The translations under genes and the position numbers were made by a program. This document shows, in pieces, positions 50,501 through 62,100 of a stretch of DNA of 64,000 bases (position 1 is its first letter; the number at the start of each line of letters is the position of its first letter). The DNA lies in the NCBI GenBank assembly GCA_037039925.1, contig JAXRKP010000397.1, positions 105,001-169,000 of the forward strand, written 5' to 3'. The DNA comes from Doris montereyensis (taxonomy: Eukaryota > Mollusca > Gastropoda > Nudibranchia > Dorididae). The notes under the pieces were generated by a model, which did not search any database, had not been told where the DNA came from, and saw only the letters and a list, made by a program, of their open reading frames with translations.

Positions 50501-53090
50501 TTTTTGGTCAAAACCCACCCCCTGGTCCAGATAGGTGAATCGACACCTAGTTCCACCGAAGACGGACGATAAAAAGGAGGTCCCATGGGCAGATCACAAC
50601 ACTCCGTGCATGTTAAAGATCCCGTGGCTGTTTACAGGGCGGTCCGGACAAATTTTCAATTTTTCATTTTAATCCTACCAAAACCCTGAGATCACCTTAA
50701 TTGTGGATGTGTGGATGTGGGTAAATCAAAGCAAATAAAGAGAGAGGGTGTAGCAGTACGTAAACAAAAAATCCATAAAGACTTCATCAACAACAACAAA
50801 ATTTGTAACCCTAGTTTCAATTGAATTGACACCACGCCCCTTCTATCTTTTCCACCGATGATGATCCTTAGAAAGGACACTTTAGCACCCCCTCCCCCAA
50901 ACTCCATCCTTTCCCCCAGTTACCAACTATGGCTGGTCCTGTCTGTTTAGGTGGTAGTCTCACGTGGTCAGATACACTAGACAGAAACTGGGATAAGCTA
51001 CGGCTCCACAAGCCTCTAGTGGCATTGGTGGTTGGGGGATTAGACTGCCGGACTGGGCATCATGAGGGTCTTGAGTTCGAATCCTAGCAAAGCCAGGTCC
51101 GAGGTTGTATTCCTTGAGAAAGACACTAAACACATATTTTCCCCACTCTACTCAGGTGCAAATGGGTAAAAGCACTAGCTTGGGAATAAAAACCTGCATC
51201 AGACTAGCATCCCAGCCAGGAGGTGATTATTGTCACTTGTTCCGCTTCACGCTATAAATACCGGGATAAACTCCGACTCTACGGGCCTGAAAGCAACTTT
51301 ACTACAAGAGCCTTTGGGCATGGAAGGGACTTTACTACAAAGCCTTTGGGCATGGAAGGACTTTACTACAAGAGCCTTTGGGCATGGAAGCCTTTGGGCA
51401 TGGAAGGGACTTTACAACAAGAGCCTTTGGGCATGGAAGGGACTTTACTACAAGAGCCTTTGGGCATGGAAGGACTTACAACAAGAGCCTCTGGGCCTGG
51501 AAGGGACTTTACTACAAGAGCCTCTGGGCCTGGAAGGGACTTTACTACAAGAGCCTCTGGGCCTGGAAGGGACTTTACAACAAGAGCCTCTGGGCCTGGA
51601 AGGAACTTTACTACAAGAGCCTCTGGGCCTGGAAGGAACTTTACTACAAGAGCCTCTGGGCCTGGAAGGAACTTTACTACAAGAGCCTCTGGGCCTGGAA
51701 GGAACTACAAGAGCCTTTGGGCCTGGAAGGACTTTACAACAAGAGCCTCTGGGCCTGGAAGGGACTTTACAACAAGAGCCTCTGGGCCTGGAAGGAACTT
51801 TACAACAAGAGCCTCTGGGCCTGGAAGGGACTTTACTACAAGAGCCTCTGGGCCTGCTGGAAGGAAGGAACTTTACTACAAGAGCCTCTGGGCCTGGAAG
51901 GACTTTGGGCATGGAAGGGACTTTACAAGAGCCTCTGGGCCTGGAAGGACTTTACAACAAGAGCCCTGGGCCTGGAAGGGACTTTACTACAAGAGCCTCT
52001 GGGCCTGGAAGGAACTTTACTACAAGAGCCTTTGGGCATGGAAGGAGCCTGGAAGGACACTACAAGAGCCTCTGGGCCTGGAATGGACTTTACAACAACT
52101 TGGAAGGGACTTTACAACAAGAGCCTCTGGGCCTGGAAGGAACTTTACTACAAGAGCCTCTGGGCCTGGAAGGGACTTTACTACAAGAGCCTCTGGGCCT
52201 GCTGGAAGGAACTCTGGGCCTGGAAGGGACTTTACTACAAGAGCCTCTGGGCCTGCTGGAAGGCACTTTACTACAAGAGCCTCTGGGCCTGGAAGGAACT
52301 TTACTACAAGAGCCTCTGAACTTTACTACAAGAGCCTCTGGGCCTGGAAGGAACTTTACTACAAGAGCCTTTGGGCATGGAAGGGACTTTACAACAAGAG
52401 CCTCTGGGCCTGGAAGGAACTTTACTACAAGAGCCTCTGGGCCTGGAAGGGACTTTACTACAAGAGCCTCTGGGCCTGCTGGAAGGAACTTTACTACAAG
52501 AGCCTCTGGGCCTGGAAGGACTTTACTACAAGAGCCTCTGGGCCTGCTGGAAGGCACTTTACTACAAGAGCCTCTGGGCCTGGAAGGACTTTACTACAAG
52601 AGCCTCTGGGCTGGAAGCAACTTTACTACAAGAGCTCTGGGCATGGAAACAACTTTACTACAAGAGCCTTTGGGCATGGAAGCAACTTTACTACAAGAGC
52701 CTTTGGGCATGGAAGCAACTTTACTACAAGAGCCTCTGGGCCTGGAAGGGACTTTACTATAAGAGCCTCTGGGCCTGGAAGGGACTTTACTATAAGAGCC
52801 TCTGGGCCTGGAAGGGACTTTACTACAAGAGCCTCTGGGCCTGGAAGGGACTTTAACCTTTAAAATGCAGATTTCTGAGAGTTTTGACAGGGAACTCTAG
52901 AACTTCATCTCGAGAGCCTTTATGACTTTCAGAGAAGGGTTAATGTGCATGCAACAATTGCACATGGACCCTCCACATTAACAATTTATTTCATAAAGGA
53001 CCGGACATTAGACTCTTGTTTCCTCGTCTAAACATTTCATGTATATGCATGAACTATCAACTAAGTGTGTCTCTCTCTCTCCCTCCCTCC

Positions 53091-53169
<79 letters not shown>

Positions 53170-56100
53170 AGGTTACTGGGTGCAGGGTGATATCAAGTAC
53201 CGATACAGTATTCGATACGTAGGTAAGGTGGGCTTTTCAATTCATTGCATATCTAATGACAATAACAATAAAATGTTTCGTGGCTCGCAGGCAAAACAAT
53301 GTTTTCCAATCAATTAAAATACTGATTTGATCCAAGAGTTTATTCGTTAAGAACCTAAAGCAGGCTATTTGACATCTACCTGTGAAATATGGTGGTTACA
53401 GGTGCAGTGGTTCCTGAGATTAGAGCGGTCAAAGTTTGAGATGTACAGTTTTAGATATATATAGCCTACCTCCTGCCGTGGTTGTAGCCTTAGCCCCCAC
53501 GGATCAGCGTTGACAGCCGGTGATGTCGGTGATACGGGCGAGGGTCGGCGTCTTTATTCCATCATCGTTTGTAAGGGAGTCAAATTCTAGATTTTTTATT
53601 TGCTCTATGCCCTGGGAGGAAGCCAAAGATCATTGTATTTGAACCAACATACAAAAAGAGAAGTATAATTTACTTTTACTACAAATCGCAAATAACTTTA
53701 AGCAGATATGCAAGAACAAAGTTTTTTCCTTCATTGGAAATAACAAACAAAGTGCATGCGTGGGCCTGAGAGAACGTCCCCCGGTGGCTTAGTAGTTAGG
53801 CTGCCAGACTCTGGACCGTGAGGTTCTGAGTTAGAATCCAGGCAATGCTACGTCCATCATTGTGTACCCGGGAGGTTGAAAAGTTTTTCAAGGGTTTTTC
53901 CGGGTAAAACCCACCCCCTGGTCCAGGTAGGTCAATCCACACCTAGTCCCATCGAAGACAAACGATAAAAAGGAGGTCCCATGTGTAGATCATAACTCTC
54001 TGTGCAAATCCCCCTCCTCCTGTTGTTTACAGCGACACTGGTTCAATTCCCACAACCTTGTACTTTTAGGTAAGGTACTTCATTCTTCTTTCCTCGCTTG
54101 ACTCAGGTGTGAATAAGTACCCAGTTAAAGGTAGAGAAAGATCTTGTCAGAGTGTTAGTACAAAGCGCGTAAGAGGCTACTGTACTGTATGCTTTCCAGG
54201 GCGTTGAGAAGGACTTTGCATGAAATGCCCTGCTGGGGGATAAATTATGTACAGTTGGCGGATCTGCATTTGTGCGGGTATACAGACTATAAATCCATCT
54301 TTATCTTTAGTACAAACCTGCAACAGACTATCGTCCTGTCCAGGACCTGATGTATCATCACTTATTCCACTTCACATTATAGAAATTGGGATAAGTACCA
54401 GCTCTCTAGGCCATAACAGCTCTAAATGAATTTTAATTGATTGCAGAGATTTCAAGTTTTGCTCGCTAATACATGTTCATTAAAGAAACAATGTTGAAGT
54501 TTGTGAAGGGCTTTTACATATAGCCCTTACATCCCCTTAACTTGTAAGAGGATCTTCAATAATACATCTGAGATCACCGCATATGATGGACAACGTAAAT
54601 CACAATGGCAATATCGAAAACACATAAGGACCACGTGCGCAAAACATCTTTCATTGCTTTGTCCGTTTTCAATTGACAACAGAAAGAAATCTTTTTTTTT
54701 AAATAGCCTTGTTCTTTCACCAGGGAAAAGTTCTTTCAAGGCCATTATGACCCATAGAGCTGGGGTATATCCCAGTTTTTATATCGTGAAGCGGAACAGG
54801 TGATAATAATCACTTCCTGGACAGGACGCTAGTCTGAAGGGGGTTTTTACTCCCAAGCTACTGCTTGTACCCATTTTGCACCTGGGTCAAGTGGGGAAAT
54901 ATGTTTTAAGTGTCATCCCCAAGGAACATAACGTCGGCCTGGCTTTGCCAGGATTTAAACCCAGGATCTCACGATCCCCACTCCAGCAGCCTAACCCTCG
55001 GCTACCGACATCAGGGAAAAGGGTCACGAAAAAAAACCTTCAAGGTAAGACATTTGCCTGCACACTTCATTATCCAAAACCTGCACCTTAAATCTTTTGA
55101 GGCCAGCGCTGCAATTCAGTAATCAGGGGAGACAACCAAAATTTGAATGCAAAGCAGGCCATTGACAGATAATAAACCTCAACGAAAGGTATTCACTGAG
55201 ATGTCATCCCATACACACCTGGGCAAATCACAATCTATACCATTTACTTTAAGTAGTTCATTAAATTTTTTACAAGTGACCAGCGAGACATCTTATCCAA
55301 AATGTTTCACCTGATGGTCGGAGCAAAGAAGATTTGGCCGTGAGTGTTTTTTATTATTTGATTTGAGCTACCCACATCAACAACTAAGGTGATCTCAGGG
55401 TATTTGGTAGGATTTTTGATTTTGCCTGAACTGCCCTGTAAACAGTCAAGGGATCTTTAACGTGTACAGAGTGTTGTGATTTGCACACAGGACCTCCTTC
55501 TTATCGTCCGTCTCTGATGGGACTAGGTGTCGATCCACCTACCCGGACAAGGAGAGGAGATTGTACCTAAAACAAGTCGAGAAAATTTTTCAACTGTTGG
55601 CGGGGTTTGAACCCACTACCTTCTGGCTGAGAGGCCAAGTCCCGGCTGTGAGTGACAGCTCCTCGTTAATTCTATACAATGACAGCAAGATTAAATAACG
55701 TAAACATTGGTAACAACATGACAAACATTACTGTACAACTGACTGTGAAATCTATGCTTGACAAACATTACTGAAAAACCCCCAGAGAAAAGAACTGTCC
55801 AGGACTATCAGGAATAAATCTAAATAAATGATAAAGAGTGTTAGCTTTACAACACCTTGGGCAAATCTCTATTATTATATGTCCCAGATAATTCAACAGT
55901 GATGCACACACACACTCAATACAATATGTTCATTGTGAAGCTTTGACCCCCATGTCAATAAATGAACGAATGAATCAGACTTCCATCCACCACCATAGAT
56001 ACTTTTCCTCTTCCTGGTGACTATAATTGGGAGTCAGTGTTCAAATGAATGAGAGACTAAAACTGTGGCAATATTTTGTGCTAACGCATATGTCAGATTG

Positions 56101-59100
56101 AGGCATTATTTTGTGTTAACGTGTATGGAAACAACAGATTGAGGCATTATTTTGTGCTAAGGTGCATGGAAATGACAGATTGAAGCATTATTTTGAGTTA
56201 AGGTGTATGGAAATGACAGATTGAAGCATTATTTTGAGCTAAGGTGTATGGAAATGACAGATTGAAGCATTATTTTGAGTTAAGGTGTATGGAAATGACA
56301 CATTGAGGCATTATTTTGTGCTAAGCTGTGTGGAAATGACAATTAGAGGCATTATTTTGAGTTAAAGTGTATGGAAATGACAAATAGAGGCATTATTTTG
56401 AGTTAAAGTGTATGGAAATGACACATTGAGGCATTATTTTGTACTAAGCTGTATGAAATGACAAATGAGGCATTATTTTGAGTTAAAGTGTATGGAAATG
56501 ACAAATAGAGGCATTATCATTATTTTGAGTTAAAGTGTATGGAAATGACAAATAGAGGCATTATTTTGAGTTAAAGTGTATTGAAATGATAGATTGAAGC
56601 ATTATTTTAAGTTAAAGTGTATGGAAATGATAGATTGAAGCATTATTTTGAGTTAAAGTGTATGGAAATGATAGATTGAAGCATTATTTTGTGCTAAGCC
56701 GTATGGAAATGACACATTGAGGCATTAATTTTGAGTTAAGGTGTATGGAAATGATAGATTGAAGCATTATTTTGAGTTAATGTGTATAGAAATGACAGAT
56801 TGAGGTAATATTTTGAGTTAAGGTGTATGGAAATGACAGATTGAGGTAATATTTTGAGTTACGTTGTATGGAAATGACAGATTGAGGTAATATTTTGAAT
56901 TAAGGTGTATGGAAATGACAGATTGAGGTAATATTTTGTGCTAAGCTGTGTGGAAATGACAAATAGAGGCATTATTTTGTGTTAAGCTGTATGGAAATGA
57001 CAGATTGAGGCATTATTTTGAGTTAAAGTGTATGGAAATGACACATTGAGGCATTATTTTGAGTTAAGATGTATGGAAATGACAGATTGAAGCATTATTT
57101 TGAGTTAAGGTGTATGGAAATGACAGATGGGAGGCATTATTTTGTGCTAAGCCGTATAGAAATGACACAGTGAGGCATTATTTTGAGTTAAGGTGTATGG
57201 AAATGATAGATTGAAGCATTATTTTGAGTTAATGTGTATAGAAATGACAGATTGAGGTAACATTTTGAGTTAAGGTGTATGGAAATGACAGATTGAGGTA
57301 ACATTTTGAGTTAAGGTGTATGGAAATGATAGCGTGAAACACTATTTTGTGCTGGTGTATGACATATTGAGGCACTATTTTGTGCTCTAATATATAATAT
57401 CACAGAGTGAAACATTTTTTTGTGTTAAGTCATATGACACATTGAGCCATTTTTTTGTGTGCTAAGATGTATGACAGAATGAGTCATCATTTTGTGCTAA
57501 GATGTATGACAGAATGAGTCACCATTTTGTGCTAAGATGTATGATAGACTCTAGCATGATTTTGTGTGAAAATATATTACAGTCCAAGCAGAGGACAGGT
57601 AAGCACCTGTACGGGGAGTAGATGATCCCGCCCTCCGCGAGTCTCCTGATGCCTTGCAGGCGGGTCTTGGCTGTCCAAAGGCTAAGGGAGTTAACCCTGA
57701 CAGAAAACAACCTGCTTCCTTGCATGTCGGTCTTGATGACCAAAGGCTAAGGAAGTTAACCATGACAAAACATAACAACCTGCTGCCTCACAGGCTGGTC
57801 TTGAATGACCGAAGGGTAAGGGAGTTAACCCTGACAGAAAATAACAAGGCCTGGTAGGGGGCCCTCAAGGTGGCAGCTCCACCATCTACCGAGGGTACAG
57901 TGGGCTAATCCCTGGTTATCCAAAACCAAACTGATTCAGAGAAATAAATGCAAAATACCCGGCTTGACCTTTCAACAACAAACATGAAAACGAACACAGA
58001 TTGTGATTTTTGGAACATGGAATGTTAAGGAAAAAATTGGAAAAGAGTTAAAATTAGTTGAAGAAATGGAAACATTCAAAGTAGACCTTTTCGCCATTAC
58101 AGAAACAAAGAAAAAAAGGGCAAAGAATAGAAAATGTAGAAACAAATCATATTTTAATCTTCTCAGGAGTATATGTCAAAGATAGAGCTAGAGCAGGAGT
58201 AGGCCTCCTAGTGCATAAAAGACATGAAAAGCTACTAGAAAGTTGGAATTTTATAAGCCATTTATATATATAAATATTAAACCAAAAGGAAGAGAAATTA
58301 AATTATTCATAGCTTATGGACCAAACAAAGACGCCACTAAAGAAGAAAGAGATATCTTCAAAAATGATTGACAACTAGCTGCAGAGAATCTCAAACCCAA
58401 ACAGGAATTAATGGTTTTAGAAGATTTAAACGCTAGAGTAGGCAACAATGTAGAAACGTCAGGAGGAGTAATAGGTAAAGAAGGAATGACAACTTCTCCA
58501 AATGGAGAGAGACTAAAAGATTACTTTGCACTAAAGTATATAACAGACCCAAGTTTGAGGTATGATGTTGAGCTTCAGTATTTGAGAAACAAAATCTGAG
58601 GTATTGTTAAGAGTTTTAAAAACAGTGAAAGAATTTGTTGCTGATGCAATCACACATATAAACATGTGGCTGTTATAAACAAACAACTCAACAATTTTAC
58701 TGTTTAGTTGAAATAATATGATAGGATACAAATTTTCAAGCCATGCTTATCAGTCTACATAGTATCACTTCTACTGACGTTCATTCTTCTTACGGGTTAT
58801 TTCACGTCAACTGTGCTGTAATGAAAGCATGGTTATAGAATCCACGTCGACGACAATCAGTTTTACAACTTTGTACATTTTTCAACTTCCTTGTTTTGAA
58901 AGTTTGAATTGAATTGAACTTATTGTGACGAGAATTACAAAAGATTTAAATTTATATTTCAATTCATGTCTTAGATTTACAAGACAAATTTTACTCTCTG
59001 GCGACCCAATTCCGAATGGATCTTGCAGACTTTGCTCTCTAAACTTTTCATGTTCTTAGAATGATCGTCCTGAAAAAGTCTATTGTATTAGGATATTAGG

Positions 59101-62100
59101 ATACAATCAAGTCTATATTCTTTTGTTTGTATGTATGTCTATAGCAAAGTGCTGGAAGGATGTAATGCGTCTTTTAACATGGCTGAAAGCCTGAGTAGAG
59201 ATGCTATTGTAATGAAGAGTGTGTGTAAGGTAGTTGTAATTGAAAGTGTGTAAGGTAGTTGCAATGGAGTGTGTAAGGCAGTTGCAATTGAGAGTGTGTA
59301 AGGTAGTTGTAATGGAAAGTGTGTAAGGTAGTTGCAATTGAGAGTGTGTAAGGTAGTTGCAATGGACTGTGTAAGGTAGTTGCAATGGAGTGTGTAAGGT
59401 AGTTGCAATGGAGTGTGTAAGGTAGTTGCAATGGAGTGTGTAAGGTAGTTGCAATTGAGAGTGTGTAAGGTAGTTGTAATGGAAAGTGTGTAAGGTAGTT
59501 GCAATTGAGAGTGTGTAAGGTAGTTGCAATGGAGTGTGTAAGGTAGTTGCAATGGAGTGTGTAGGTAGTTGCAATTAGTGTGCAATGGAGTGTGTAAGGT
59601 AGTTGCAATTGAGAGTGTGTAAGGTAGTTGCAATGGAGTGTGTGAGGTAGTTGCAATTGAGAGTATGTAAGGTAGTTGCAATGGAGTGTGTAAGGTAGTT
59701 GCAATTGAGAGTGTGTAAGGTAGTTGCAATGGAGTGTGTAAGGTAGTTGCAATTGAATGTGTAAGGTAGTTGCAAATGGAGTGTGTAAGGTAGTTGCAAT
59801 TGAGAGTGTAAGGTAGTTGCAATGGAGTGTGTAAGGTAGTTGCAATGGAGTGTGTAAGGTAGTTGCAATGGAGAGTTGTGTAAGGTAGTTGCAATTGAGA
59901 GTGTGTAAGGTAGTTGCAATTGAGAGTGTGTAAGGTAGTTGCAATTGAGTGTGTAAGGTAGTTGTAATGGAGTGTGTAAGGTAGTTGCAATTGAGAGTGT
60001 GTAAGGTAGTTGCAATTGAGAGTGTGTGTAAGGTAATTGCAATGGAGTGTGTAAGGTAGTTGCAATGGAGTGTGTATGGTAGTTGCAATGGAGTGTGTAA
60101 GGTAGTTGCAATGGAGTGTGTAAAGTAGGTGCAATGGAATCAAAGGTGTTGCAATGGAGTAAGGTAGTTGCAATGGAGTGTGTAAGGTAGTTGCAATGGA
60201 GTGTGTAAGGTAGTTGCAATGGAGTGTGTGTAAGGTAGTTGCAATGGAGTGTGCAAGGTAGTTGCAATTGAGTGTGCAAGGTAGTTGTAATTGAAGTGTG
60301 TAAGGTAATTGTAATGGAGTGTGTAAGGTAATTGTAATGGAAAGTGTAAGGTAATTGTAATGGGAGTGTGTAAGGTAGTTGTAATGGAGTGTGTAAGGTA
60401 GTTGCAATGGAGTGTGTAAGGTAGTTGCAATGGAAAGGTAGTTGTGTGTAAGGTAGTTGCAATTGAGAGTGTGTAAGGTAGTTGCAATGGAAAGTGTGTG
60501 TAAGGTAATTGCAATGGAAAGTGTGTGTAAAGTAATTGTAATGGAAAGAGTGTATAAGGTAATTGTAATGGAAAGAGTGTATAAGGTAATTGTAATGGAA
60601 AGAGTGTATAAGGTAATTGTAATGAAAGAGAGTGTAAGGTAATTGTAATGGAAAGAGTGTATAATGTAATTGTAATGGGAAGTGTGTGTAAAGTAATTGT
60701 AATGGAAAGTGTGTAAGGTAATTGTAATGGAGAGTGTGTGTGAGTAATTGTAATGAAAGTGTGTGTAAGGTAATTGTAATGGAGAGTGTGTGTAAGGTAA
60801 TTGTAATGGGAAGTGTGTAAGGTAATTGTAGTTGCAATGGAGAGTGTGTAAGGTAATTGCAATGGAGAGTGTGTGTGAGATAATTGCAATGGAGAGTGTT
60901 TGTAAGATAATTGTAATGAAGAGTGTATGTATGGTAAATGCAATGGAAAGTGTGTGTAAGGTAATTGTAATGGAGAGTGTGTGTACATAATATCGTCTTG
61001 AAATACACAGCCCTCTATAAGGATACCTTGCTACACAACTAAAAATTTCTCCATGAAGAGAAAAAAAAAGATTTAATGAATTGTCTCATTTTAAGGAAAC
61101 GTATTTATATTCATAATAAAAAATATCTACTCACATGAGGACAATTTTCCTTCCTATCAACTTCTTCACATTCTTAGAATAGCAAACCATGACTAAAACA
61201 ATTTCACATGATTAAAAGAGGAAGATGAAAAAAAGCTGCGAAAAGACTAAAAGCATAGTCACTGCACAAATATGAAGGCAAGAACATGTGAACCCACTTT
61301 TAGAATCTGGTCCGCTTGGTCCTCTAGGTCCAAAAGATTGGCGACCTGCTCTTCCTGAGTTCCTGGGTTGGCTGGTGCATTATTTTGTGGTACCTAACAC
61401 ATGAGCAAACACACACACACACACATATATATACACATAGCATTGCATATGGTTAGGATATTTACTTCAAAAGCAAAATAATATTATGACCATATGAAGG
61501 CATACATATATATATATATATATATATACATACATATATACGTATCCATAATATGTGTGTAAATGATAAAAGGAGAAGAAGCTCTATCAACGCAAGATTA
61601 TAACGAAAGAGGAAGTAACATTCCAAGATTAATGCCATGCTTTCCTACTAACGATAATAATCTTAGTTGTCAATTTGAAATGAAAACATAAACAGTGGCC
61701 TGTTCGCACCAGAGATGACAGTCGTCCTTCAAAAATGCTCAAACCCCAGCGACACCCATTTGAGGTCATCCTCCATTTTACGTTTACCCATGTCATAAAT
61801 TCTGTTTCAACGGCCATTTGCTACTGTATTTAGATCACAACCCTGAGTAGCCTTCAGTAATTTAATGCAAGGCTTCTAACCATTCTAGTCTTCTGATTGG
61901 ATGAAAACCTGGGATACGAAAAATAGCCACCAATCAAATCGTTAAACTGCAAGGGGTGCTTAATGGCTGAATGCTTCTTTGCATATTATGTGGACTTGTG
62001 TCGAGTCTCAGCATCCAATTTTGCTACAACTACATCAATGAGTGCCAGCGTCACACCGAGTGTCAACACACATTTTTAGCCTCTACACACCTCGTAACAA

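Noticed and set aside
51223..52863. 546-codon open frame
   Set aside because: Produced by the SINE-tail array of 33-36-bp units; three frames and the opposite strand are all long and open, with no non-repeat sequence.
59113..61008. Minus-strand frames of up to 477 codons rich in LQLPYTLHCNYLTH
   Set aside because: Translation of a 23-25-bp minisatellite in several frames at once; no start context, splice sites or independent domain.
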